Shown here piece after piece: positions 10,098 through 21,087 of a stretch of DNA of 64,000 nucleotides. The notes under the pieces were generated by a model. The model did no database searches and was not told where the DNA came from. It saw nothing but the letters and a program-made list of their open reading frames with translations. The stretch is from Terfezia claveryi (Eukaryota; Ascomycota; Pezizomycetes; Pezizales; Pezizaceae). Position numbers and translations under genes: made by a program. Numbering within the stretch: position 1 is the first letter of the stretch; each line of letters opens with the position of its first letter. The stretch is from assembly GCA_015179025.1 (NCBI GenBank), contig WHUX01000049.1, positions 1 through 64,000 on the forward strand, given 5' to 3'.

Positions 10098-10540
10098 CTG
10101 GCACCACTATCATGGGGTTGCAAACAGCAGTGGAAGCAAAACCAGAGGTTCACCTAGCCCAAACACTAATAGAAGTTGGCCCACCTTGGGCACGATTTGG
10201 GTCGCAGATATGAACCAACTGGAAATCTGTCAGGCGTGGAGGCTGCTATCGCCGTATCAGAAGAAGCAGTAGAGGCAACAACCGAGGATCACCCTGAAGG
10301 TGCAGTAAGGCTGGCCAATCTTGAGATCTATTTGAGCAGGTAATATGAACGGACATGAAATCTGCAGGACTGAAAGACCCGGCTTGTCTCGAGCTCCAGG
10401 TCAGAAGACGGGGGGAAGTGCTCTTTATCCGCTTGGGCCTCAAGCGTCGGCTGTCGGCTGCTTCCCAGACATTAAGTACATAGCAGGGCTGGAGGCGGCC
10501 ATCGCCCAAATGCAGGCCACAGTGGAAGAGACACCTTTTT
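10098..10540 (+). pseudogene. TPR-array fragment related to the 18,388 TPR-CHAT gene
   Basis: At least three degenerate TPR units are readable: ATIMGLQTAVEAKPEVH (near 10,110), LSGVEAAIAVSEEAVEAT with DHPEGAVRLANLEIYLSR (10,225-10,335), and LEAAIAQMQATVEETP (10,488-10,535). They match units of the intact TPR-CHAT gene both as protein and as DNA. Frameshifts and stops (TAA after IYLSR) break the frame, and no CHAT domain remains. Homology with the BTB-B 3' flank ends just where the TPR fragment starts, which marks a breakpoint at about 10,097. The array stops at ACACC, 13 T, GGTGT, a small palindrome. Confidence 0.8.
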
Positions 10541-11730
10541 TTTTTTTTGGTGTGCAAGGTCAACTGGTGGGGGCCCTATCGAGTTCACTGATTGCTATAT
10601 CTCCTCTTACCACTGGCAATTCATGAATGTATGTGTCAATACCTGATGTGTTCGCATCCTTTGCCCTTCCATTTACCCATATGTATGCATATGCCACACC
10701 CTTGTTATGAGCCTCCGGACTACGGAACTCGCCTTTTGGCCACCGAATTGCTTTTGATTGTCGGCGTTGGAAAGCACACTGCCGTTTCAAGCATAGCCGG
10801 CTACCAATAGGTACCAGCATGGGTCACACTGTGAGGCATGTTTAGTATGTCGAATATAGAAATCGGAATGGTGTCACAGTACCTAGGGATGCACACTGCG
10901 TCCGTTCTCTATCTACTCCCTATTCACTATTTTTTTCCTTTCTCACTTTCGATTTTTCTATCACATTCCACACTATGCTACCTTCAGTGTCCCACAGCGT
11001 ATTTTGCCTCTAGTGTCTCATATCCAACTTCCTACCACTACCTTCAGAGTCCCACATAAAGTATACAACTAAATAGCATTTGGAAATGGTAGAAATGTTG
11101 ATGAATCCCGCTACATCCACCATCAAGGTGACCATGGCTCATTTAACTTTGGGTATTATCCGTATTATGACCAGCCCACTTCCATAGTCGCTTAGGTTAT
11201 GACTTCCGAGTGTAGGTTGGTTCCAGTTATTACAGTGTGTCTTTACATACAGGCCTACTTTCCTTAAATGACTCCCAATAGGGCCTATTTCGATGCAATA
11301 GTGCATTTTATGGCCATTCACCTTGGGTTATCAGGCCCTGAAGAATTAGGAGATTAGCCGATGGCGCTCATTTTTTCTAATATTCGTTCGAGTTAATAAC
11401 CTCAGGAACTCAAGTGGTCCGCCTACTTCAATAAATTCAATCCCTCGGAAGCTCGATCGGGACATGAAATATACAGATTTGCTTTCTGGAACGGAGAGCC
11501 CAGATTGGTAGGAAGACCTGCGCCTAGAAGAGTTATCAGATGACTTTGATGACAGGAATCATCAGTGGAACTTCGTACTTGAGGTCCTAAGGTATGTTGA
11601 ATATATGTCTACATAGAAGTGCTGGCTGACAAGGAGGGTCAGATAGGAATAAGATAAACCCATTTTTCAGTCGACGGTTGCCTTTTCAGGAGGGTGCCTG
11701 ATTTGGCTGAATACTACTTACATACTTCTC

Positions 11731-11831
11731 CTGAATCCACCCGGACTTCCGGGTGGCTCCTCATGGTCCCCTTACTGGGATCGAATAGGAGTAAGGAGTA
11801 TTTTAAAAGAAAAAGAAAAAAAAAGAAAAAG
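11731..11831 (+). mobile_element. SINE-like short repeat, copy 1
   Basis: It contains CTGAATCCACCCGGACTTCC followed by GGGTGGCTCCTCATGG, an 8-bp hairpin (CCACCCGG/CCGGGTGG). AGGAGTAAGGAGTATTTTAAAA and an A-rich tail follow. The same module recurs at 25,496, 27,747, 18,125 (reverse) and partly at 28,451. Confidence 0.65.
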
Positions 11832-12946
11832 CTCTTACATACTTCAGTACATTTCATGCCAAGTATCCGAAATCAAATCATCCCAAAATTTTACAACAGC
11901 GTCACACATATACCCAAATTCTGTGTATATGATAGCCCTCAATTGCCAATTTCTCTCCAGACCCATTGTGCAATGGGGTTTCTTACAATAAGAATATTAC
12001 CAACCCGCCCTCCCCCGTACCCATACAAAACAAGAATATATTCGATAGAAGAATACTCTTATTTTATAAATATAACGAGAATTCCTAATGTTAACTGATA
12101 TGTAAATATGCCAGCAAAACTAGGAAGGCTAGTCGATAAGAACTTACCCTTTTAACTCAAGCTTCCCCCGTTCACCAACTTGAGGGCAAAAGGAAAGGTA
12201 AACAAACACTGATTACTGCTTTTTTCATCTCTCCCAGAGCTGTTGTTTGTTATTGATCCCGCTATTCCTCCTGCAACTAGTTCTTCTCTGTTCATTTTAA
12301 TTCTCTTTCTCGGAATCTAGTCAAGCAGTATTCAAAATAACAATAATACCCTGCCAGACGATATTGTTATATCGAGAGCACCCTCCTGTAGACATAAAAT
12401 TGAAAAAGATTTGTCTTTATTCTTGAAGAGGGCTGGAGGTGTGGAGGTCGAATTTGAGCTCTATATACAGCTACGTAAAACTCTTGAGAATATTGACATG
12501 CCAATGAACCAATTGTATGGAATAAAAGGCAGCTATTTACTCTAGTCTGGCTGACACAATATATCTCCCGCTCAGTTCAATGTGCTAGGAAGGATCGAAG
12601 CCTACAGCCGTATCTATACCTACAGAACATACTCTGGTAATTGCATCAAATTTGTTCATCGGTCATGGGCTCCACATAAATATATCTGGACTATGGGTAT
12701 ATATATTTTTTAACTATAACCAGGGATGTGATGTTCCACTCATTAGCAGCGTCTAATTATGCGAGTCGCGTACATTTTTCCTTATTTAAAAAAAAAAGCT
12801 ATTGCTGCTCCGCTTACGTAAAATCAACCAGGTGTCGGGCACTGCCATGTGCTCAGCATCGTTTATCGAAACACAGGTCCCATTGTACTGATATAATGGA
12901 TACCTACAGCTTGATCAACACCGGCTTTCAAACGGGTATACGCAAG

Positions 12947-14416
12947 ATGTCTTCTGCCTCGAGCACTTACGAGGATAGCACTTACGAGGATAGCAATTAC
13001 GAGGATAGTGCCTCGATCACTGACGATGATGATACCTCAAGCACTGGCGATGATGGTGCCTCTCGATTGGCATTGGAAAACAACACAATACCGGTATCAT
13101 CCTTATTCGGGGCTACTACGACCATGGCTACCTTAGATCTGGATGCTAACAGCGAGACCGCTATCCCGCCAGCAACAGTTCCAGTACCCCTCAAAACTGC
13201 TGACATCAATATCGACCCTCATGGAGACATTACCCTCGCCATTACGACTGCCCTAGGTACAGTCTACTTTCGAGTAAATTCTGACGTGATGTGTCTCGCG
13301 TCTCCTGTTATCCGAGCAATGTTGGGCCCGGACTCGCCGTTCAAGGAGGCTAGGGATTTGGCTGCGAGCAGTAAAGCAGGAACACCCCTAGAAGTGCGGT
13401 TGGAGGATGATGACCCACAGGCAATGGCTGTTATTCTCCGGATTCTGCACCTCCAGTTTGATTTGGTGCCCACTGATCCAGCAACGGTCGATGAGGTGAA
13501 GCTATACCAGATGGCTATTATTTGCGATAAGTACGATATGCAGCGAGTATTAAGGTACTGGTTTAAACTGTGGACGGGACGAGTGCCAATTGATGGCGAT
13601 GGTCCGTTGAGTATCGCCGGGCCGAAGTGGCTGTTCATGGCATATGCGTTTGGTCATGAGACTTTGTTCACGAAGCTGTCAAGAGAACTTATGCTGCAAT
13701 GTGAGGTGACTGGTGACGGGAGGTTGGTCCTTCCAGGGATTAAGCATCCAATCTTTGACGACAATTTTGTGCCAGAAATTGTTATGGGTAGGTATTGCTC
13801 CAAGGTATCTTTTACTAGCTGTGTACTGACATTGCGTAATGTAGACGCAATCGCAGCTTCCCGCCTACAAGCCATCGAGGGAATCGTCGACCATATTCAC
13901 AAGCAAATCGAATACTATTACCCTACCACTAGTGATGGTGGCCTCACCCCCTTCCGATGTCGTCACAATCGGGATCAGCACATCTGCGACGCATTAACAC
14001 TAGGTCTCCTCCTCCGTGAGGTTCGAAGACTCAACGTCTATCCCACACTCCCCCCCGAAGTCGCCCGTAAATCCGTCACATATCTCGTACAGCTGCTCAA
14101 CGGACTCACCTTCCCAATGATGACAAAATCTAGTGGGGGTTGTTGCGCAGTACCGGACCTCCCTGAATGCCATACTGGAGGGAGCTATTGCCTTCGATGC
14201 GTGACTTGCATGAACTGCAATCGGCGGTATAGACCAGGGACGATAGGCACAAGGCATGATGGGAAGTGTTTGCCTGTGCAGAGGTTCAAGAGGGGGTTAG
14301 TGGAGATTGTGGATTGTGTGAAGGGGGTGGATTTTGGTATGTTTGCTCGCGATACGAAACACAGGGATAATGTTACCAAGCCCTCCGATTTGTGGAATAG
14401 CGTTCAGTTTGCATAG
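12947..14416 (+). CDS. BTB/POZ domain protein, copy B, with acidic N-terminal extension
   Basis: A 489-residue paralogue of the 8,675 gene. I chose the ATG at 12,947 because MSSAS is shared with copy A. The in-frame ATGs at 12,896 and 12,728 have no counterpart there and would add 17 or 73 residues. After MSSASS comes a 70-residue segment missing from copy A, with the repeated phrase STYEDS/NYEDS and Asp/Ser-rich stretches. The BTB domain follows (about residues 85-215). The body matches copy A almost residue for residue, including the C-terminal cysteine cluster, with scattered conservative changes. The frame is intact. Function is unknown; a BTB adaptor role is inferred only from the domain. 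Confidence 0.83.
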   Translation: MSSASSTYEDSTYEDSNYEDSASITDDDDTSSTGDDGASRLALENNTIPVSSLFGATTTMATLDLDANSETAIPPATVPVPLKTADINIDPHGDITLAITTALGTVYFRVNSDVMCLASPVIRAMLGPDSPFKEARDLAASSKAGTPLEVRLEDDDPQAMAVILRILHLQFDLVPTDPATVDEVKLYQMAIICDKYDMQRVLRYWFKLWTGRVPIDGDGPLSIAGPKWLFMAYAFGHETLFTKLSRELMLQCEVTGDGRLVLPGIKHPIFDDNFVPEIVMGRYCSKVSFTSCVLTLRNVDAIAASRLQAIEGIVDHIHKQIEYYYPTTSDGGLTPFRCRHNRDQHICDALTLGLLLREVRRLNVYPTLPPEVARKSVTYLVQLLNGLTFPMMTKSSGGCCAVPDLPECHTGGSYCLRCVTCMNCNRRYRPGTIGTRHDGKCLPVQRFKRGLVEIVDCVKGVDFGMFARDTKHRDNVTKPSDLWNSVQFA

Positions 14417-14544
14417 GATTTGCTATACTATATATCCAACTACAAAGCGAATACTGGGGGTGGGGATTATGTTGACCTACCTAGATGTACGGAGTACCGT
14501 GTAATATTTGATTAATTTCCTTGGACAAGCTTACTCTGGACAGA

Positions 14545-14550
14545 AATAAA
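14545..14550 (+). terminator. AATAAA polyadenylation-like signal, BTB gene B
   Basis: This is the counterpart of the signal at 10,063, with conserved spacing from the stop codon. Confidence 0.45.
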
Positions 14551-14585
14551 GCCTGTAAGTACTGTACGTAAAAGGGATGTGTTTA

Positions 14586-17500
14586 ACTAGCTATTCAAAT
14601 TTCCGGTCTTGTACCGAACGTATATTGTGATTGTCAGCTAATCATGTGTTGTTTTTGTCTATCAATCGGCAGTCAGCTCATTGCCATGCGTAGAAGAGGT
14701 ACTCTATTTAGTGTCATGACAGTTGTTCTTCCCAACCACAACATGCTCACTGATCGAGATGCCGGGAAGCGCATCGGTTCAAATGATTGAGTTAAATGCG
14801 TCAGCTGCCTCTACCGAGGGGTTGTGCCAACCAGACTATTCTCTCTGCGTGAAATAGTAGTCCTCCAAACTACGATCCCAGTCTAGCGACTGCTCAAATA
14901 GTGAAAGTCAAACTCAACACCTTGAGCCGCGCCGCTGGGAAATCCTGAATGCTAAGAGAAGTCATGAGGATAGAAAAAGGCGCAGGTTGTGGACTAAATA
15001 GTTCTCTACATTCAATGTTTCCTAAGTTTTACATCATCCACTGTATTATGTATTTCCTATTTTCTCGGGGAAGTCAGGAGCAGAATGGTGAGCATATTAG
15101 AGTGTTCAAAAGAGAATATCGGAGCCGGCTTTCTGATCGCTACAATAGTAAAAACTACTCTAACAGAAAGACCTGCTAGTTTCCAGTGCTTATATAGTTG
15201 GAATTCCGCGCCTAAAAATATGCCGTATGCGATCATGTAAACCAATAGGAGCTACTGTACCCTTACTCTGTACATCTATATAGTTACGTTGAGTAAATCA
15301 AAGTGGAGAATTCAGAACGGTAGTGTTTTTTTTGTTTTTTTTCGGAGTACTGAATTCCCGCCCCTCACCCCCCCCCCAAAAAAAAGAAATAAAATATATA
15401 GATTTTGCTTAGTCTAGTCTCGATCAGACCCTCGTAGGCTTACCTAAATGGGTAACCGCTTCCCGGATAAGTAAGCTTATCGATAATGACCTCCCGTTTT
15501 AGTTCCAATTTTAGGTAACAGTAACTCTCTTCAATACTCCTGCTATTGTCGAAGGATCTGATGATAAACCCCCTCAACACCATCGATATCGCCAATTTCA
15601 GATCAAGCAGCACTAGGCACCAACGAGACATTACATCTTACGTGCCACAGGTTAGAGAAGTCGAAGCGCTGCCAGACCGTAGGTTATTGAAGAATCATCA
15701 GTGGCTGGTGTACTTGCTTTTCTCATTTCCGTTAAGGGTGAATTTATTTCTACTAGGCTCTTGTCTGCCTCCACATGTCAAGCTGCCCACTATCTGCGTA
15801 TTTCGATACTTCAAAAACTCGTAGATCCCCACCATCGCCTGACACCTATAGCGATAGACAGGTAAACCTCCTACTCCAAGGAGGAACTCGCAACCACATA
15901 CTATAGGGATAGGGAGAGAAACTAATAACCAGGCCTACCATACAAATCCCCACCTTCTTTACATTTTCATCCATTATAGCGATAGGTTCTTTCCTCCAGA
16001 CACTCGCATAATGGCATCCAGCATGTGACAATAGGTATCCTGTAATACAATAGGTAGCAGATTATTGATATGCACTCTATAATGTAAAGAAAGAACCCAA
16101 GTGCAACTACACCTAAGAAATCTAACACAAACGGGGATTTTATCTAACATAGCGATTAGGTATTCCAGAAGAAACTTCTGGCACATTATCTCCGCTCCAG
16201 GGAGGGGGGGGGGGGGGTTCATTCAGGTCTCCACTATGCCCCTTGCGGGTATTGTATTTAATCACTGGATTTGGTACACAACGCACTTGAATTAATAACA
16301 ATATACCTAACTAGACCTATATCAAATATATACAACTAGGCTATCATTAATCCCAGCGCAAGCAGTATCGGCCAGGAGCTGGTAGGACGTGTAACACCTG
16401 TATCTAGCTCTGGGTCGATTCGGGGGCATCCATATAATGGTCTTTTAAATGACAAATCCAATTGTATTGACCATCCGGCTCATGTCGCACGTCAATGAGA
16501 TCAACTTGAACTCGTTCAAATAATCTATTAACTAAAATTGGCTGAGGGGTGGTCTTGTTCGATTTAGACGGTTAAGCCCACACACCTATATTTTTAGTAT
16601 TTTTCATCTAGTCTCAAAGTTAAGAATTTATTTCCCATACCTTACAGTGCTTGATAGCCAACGTACTTCTGGCCGAATATTGTATAATATTAAATATCTT
16701 TTCCTTGAACTCCATGAGGAATTGCACAATGCGTATTAGAGATCACACCAAAGATTTTCCAGTCACGAAGAACTTGACAGTATCATCTCTACCACAAAAG
16801 TTGTCATCTTCATCCAAATAAAACTTCTGCAAAACTCGAAAGCTTTCTCGTCATTTCTGCTCAGTTTTGGACCATCGCCTCAATCTTGAGCCCGTAAAAG
16901 CCATCCCTTATATGGATGATAACGAGTCCTGTATCATCAAATCGCAATTCGATGATCGCGTAGGTACTGATGAAGGAGCTTCTTGTGTTCCACTGGTAAA
17001 AGGTTCCATAAGTTGGAGGTCTGGAGGCAGCCAACAGCTGGGCCTGACGCATATTGCCTGATGCTTGAGTTGTGGACATAACTAAAATGAAGGGTAGAGT
17101 GGTATTAAGGTAGAAAGGTAAATAAAGCAATCCCCTCGTCTTATTAATTCCCCTGCGGTTCCTAGAAAATTGAACCTGCTAAAGGCTTGTATTGCTATTG
17201 GGTTGCAATGCGCTGCTCTAACTGTCAAAAGAACCTTCGTTTCGGCTGAGAGAATCGCCCTGGATGTTCCGACGGAGAACTTCAACCCTCGGGGAAGTCT
17301 GTAGTTCTGCACGAATTATCACGAAAATTAGATATTCGAGATGCGCTCGCTCCGCTCTATTGATTTCCGTTTTCTCCGACGTCGGAAACCCTCTGGTTGT
17401 CGAGATCGACCAACCGGGCTCGTCCTGCGCGGGCGATCATGAAATGAGATATTGATCATCTTGGGGATTAGAAACCAATCAGTGGGAGATTTCTCCCCCA

Positions 17501-18124
17501 GTTTCTAGACTCACTTCCATCGTGGCTTAGAATAATCTGTCTATTTTCAGGGCTTCGGAGACAAATGAGAAAAATAAAAGTCATGGATTACTCTTCTACA
17601 GTTACAGTGTACTAGTTCATGTCTACCTTACAAGGCGTATTGCAAGTCTGCTTTCGGTGCACTGGATTGGATACGAGTGATGTGTGGAGAGCAGAGTCAA
17701 ATAAAGAGATGAAGAGATTGATTGCTTTGTATTGACCTGCATTTCTACCCAGTAAAGTAGGAAATACATAAACAATATATACTGTACAAGCACGGACAAA
17801 CGTCTGAAGTATCGGATGTGCACTCCGTGCATGCGTGACAGGTATATGAAACAGACACATGTACGGAACCTCCATACTTGTGAAGCACATATGTGGATCT
17901 GCCATGTAGGTCTGTAGGTATGGGACATGCACGATACTGTTCGGTTGACTGCGGGTATAGACTTTTTCTTTAAAAGGGCCTCATTTCCAGTGAAGATATA
18001 AGTAATTGTTACATCTCGAAGATACAACAAATAACCCGAGCCTTATCACGTGCGGACGCAGGCAGGATCTTGTCCAAGCATATATTAGTACGTATATATA
18101 AATAATTGCGGTGGACGTATTATC
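14586..18124. other. 3.5-kb gene-free AT-rich stretch
   Basis: I find no supported gene on either strand; only short stop-interrupted frames occur. It holds a 28-bp phrase at 14,811-14,838 shared with 39,495-39,523, mixed T/C/A homopolymers near 15,327-15,386, and a G run at 16,201-16,218. Confidence 0.5.
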
Positions 18125-18193
18125 TTTTTTTTTTTTCTTTTAAAAAAAAATACTCATTACTCCTATGCGGTCCTGTTAGGGTGACCATGAGGA
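18125..18193 (-). mobile_element. SINE-like short repeat, reverse-oriented copy
   Basis: The reverse complement reads CCTCATGGTCACC, then GACCGCATAGGAGTAATGAG and TATTTTTTTTTAAAAG. This matches the 3' half and A/T-rich tail of the copy at 11,731. It lies in the upstream region of the TPR-CHAT gene. Confidence 0.55.
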
Positions 18194-18387
18194 CGTATTA
18201 TCTGGCTAACGTGTAATTCGTATTGGTGTTAGATCAAAGCCCGCCATACTGAGCGTACTGCAGTAATTGTATTTTTTTTCCTCATATATAAAACGAAAGT
18301 AGTATGGTATTTTTTTATTTTAACCATCAAATATCTTATCTACGAGTCAAGCTTATGTTTATGTTATCTGCATAGCAGCATAAAAGA

Positions 18388-21087
18388 ATGGAGGACTTGG
18401 AGGCCACTATCGTGAGGTTGAGGATAGCAGTGGGAGCAATACCAGCTGGCCACCCTGCTCGAGCAGAAATGTTGAACAATCTTGGGGTCTGTCTGAGCAT
18501 GCGATATAAGCGAACTGGAAAGCTAGAGGACCTACAGGCCACTATCATAGGATTACAAGCAGCAGTGGAGGCAACACCAGAGGGTCACCCTACTCGAGCA
18601 GTAATGTTAAACAACCTTGGGAACTGCTTGGGTATGCGATATAAGCAAACTGGGAAGCTGGAGGACTTACAGGCTACTGTGATGGGATTACAAAAAGCAG
18701 TGGAAGCAACACCAGAGGGTCACCCTGACAGAGCAGCCCGGTTAAGCAATCTTGGGAGCTATTTGAGCATGCGATATGAGCGAACTGGAACTCTGGAGGA
18801 CTTACAGGCCATTATCGTGGGATTACAAACAACAGTAGAAGCAACACCAGAGGGTCACCCTGACCGAGTGGCCCGGTTAAGCAATCTTGGGAACTATTTG
18901 AGCATGCGATATGAGCGAACTGGAAATTCGGAGGACTTACAGGCCATTATCAGGGGATTACAAATAACAGTAGAAGCAACACCAGAGGGTCACCCTGACC
19001 GAGCAGCTCACTTGAGCAATCTTGGGAATTATTTGAGCTACAGGTATGAACGAACTCGAAATCTACAGGACTTGGACGCAGCCATCGCCCGATCAGCGGC
19101 AGCAATAGACGCAACCCAAGGGGGTCATCCTCAACGAGCAGAGCTGTTGGGCAATCTTGGGAATCTTTTAAGCAGCCGACATGAACGAACTGGAAATCTG
19201 GACGACTTGAAGGCCGCCATCGCCAGATCAGAGGAAGCTGTGGAGGAAACACCAGAGGGTCACCCCACGCGAGCACTAGTGTTGGACAACCTTGGTATCC
19301 ATTTACACAGGAAATATCAACGAACTGGAAATCTTCATGACCTTCAGGCCGCAATCTCCAGATCAGAGGCAGCAGTGGAGGCAACTCCAGAGGGTCACCC
19401 CGACCGAGCAAGAAAGCTGAGCCACCTTGCAAGGCATTTTAACACCAGATATGAACGAACTGGAACTCTTCTGGACTTAGAGGCTGCCATTGCCAGATCG
19501 GAGGCAGCACTGGAGGCAACACCAGAGGGGCACCCTGACCGAGCAGCGCGGTTGAACAGCCTTGGAAGCCGTTTGAGCGCCCGATATGAACGTACTAGAA
19601 ATATGCAGGACTTGAAGGAATCTATTGCCCGATCAGAGGCAGCCGTGGAGGCAACACCGGAGAGTGATCCTGACCGAGCAGCGCGGTTGAACAACCTTGG
19701 CAACCTTTTGGACAATCGATATGAACGTACTGGGAAAGTGCAGGACTTGGAGGAGACTATTGCTACATTAGAAGCAGCAGTCAAAGCAACACCCGACGGT
19801 CATCCTGACCGAGCAGTATGCATGAATAACCTTGGCAAAGGTTTGACAAGCCGATATGAGAGACTTGGAAATCTACAGGACTTGGAGGCAGCGATTGCTA
19901 CGTTGGAAGCGGCGGTGGAGGCAACATCAGATTGTCACCCTGGTCGGGCAGCAATATTGGGCAATCTTGGGAGCAACTTGGGTATCCGATATGGAAGAAC
20001 GGGATGTCTACAGGACCTGGAGGCTGCCATTGCCAGATCAGAGGCAGCACTTGAGGGGACGACAGATGGTCACCCTGAGCGAGCACGGCAGTTCATAAAC
20101 CTTGGGAGCCATTTGAGTTACAGATATAAACGTACTGGAAATGTGCAGGACATGGAAGCCGCTATTGTTCGATCGGAGGCAGCAGTACATGCAACACCAG
20201 ACGGTCACCCTAATCGAGCAGGGCGGCTGAACAGCCTTGGGATGCATTTGAGCAACAGATATGAACGAACAGGAAACCTGCAGGACCTGGAGGCCGCCAT
20301 TGCCAGGTCAGTGGCAGCACTAGAGCTAACACCAGATGGTCACCTTGACACAGCAGGATTGTTGAACACTCTTGGGAACCATTTGAGTGACCGATATGAA
20401 CGAACTGGAAATCTGCAGGACCTGGAGGCCGCCATTGTCAGATCAGAGGCAGCACTAAAAGCAACACCAGATGATCACCCTGACCGAGGAGCACGGTTGA
20501 ACAGCCTTGGGATCCAACTGAGTTGTAGATACGAACACACTGGAAATTTACAAGACTTAGAGGCCTCCATCGCTGCATTAGAGGCATCAGTAGAGGCAAC
20601 CCCAGATGATTACCCCGAACAAGCAGAAAGGTTGAGCAATCTTGGGAATTCTTTGCACATCCGATATAAACGACTTGGAAATCTGCAGGATCTGGAGACC
20701 TCTATTGCTCGATTGGTGGCAATAGTGGAGGCAATACCAGAGGATCACCCTAACAGAAATACATTTCTGAACAATCTTGCGAACCATTTGGGCAGCAGAT
20801 ATAAACGAACTGGAAATGTACAGGACCTGGATGCTGCTATCGCCCGATCAGAGGCAGCAGTGAAGGCAACACCAGAGGATCACCCTGAACACGCAAGACG
20901 CTTGAACAACCTCGCCGGCCTTTTAGGCAACCGATATAAACGAAGTCGAAATTTGCTAGACTTGGAGGCCTCCATCGCCCGATATGAGGCTGCGGTGCAG
21001 GCAATACCAGAAGATCACCCTGACCGAGCAACATGCTTGAACAACGTTGGGAAGTATTTGAGCAGCCGATATGAACAAACTGGGAAT
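18388..21087 (+). repeat. Minisatellite-like coding array, 20 x 135 bp
   Basis: Each TPR unit is 135 bp, and 20 units fill 2,700 bp exactly. Units share long identical DNA runs such as GCAACACCAGAGGGTCACCC, so the array could expand or contract by unequal exchange while keeping frame. Confidence 0.9.

Larger units (their letters stand above)
10725..14585 (+). repeat. Segmental duplication, copy B (carries BTB gene B)
   Basis: The second copy of the block, in the same orientation as copy A and with no insertion at the TGATATGTAAATATGC site. It begins with GGACTACGGAACTCGCC and ends after AAATAAAGCC and AAAAGGGATGTGTTT. Identity is high in the BTB gene and lower in the flanks. The extra sequence around 11,440-11,900 contains a SINE-like repeat and is absent from copy A. 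Confidence 0.8.

Noticed and set aside
17264..17455. Short frame overlapping palindromic GATCAT...ATGATC-type sequence
   Set aside because: No domain and no extended similarity. The palindromes are short and expected by chance in this composition.
18388..21087. Possible CRISPR array or non-coding satellite
   Set aside because: Units are 135 bp, contiguous, without spacers, and code for TPR units in a single frame. The organism is eukaryotic.
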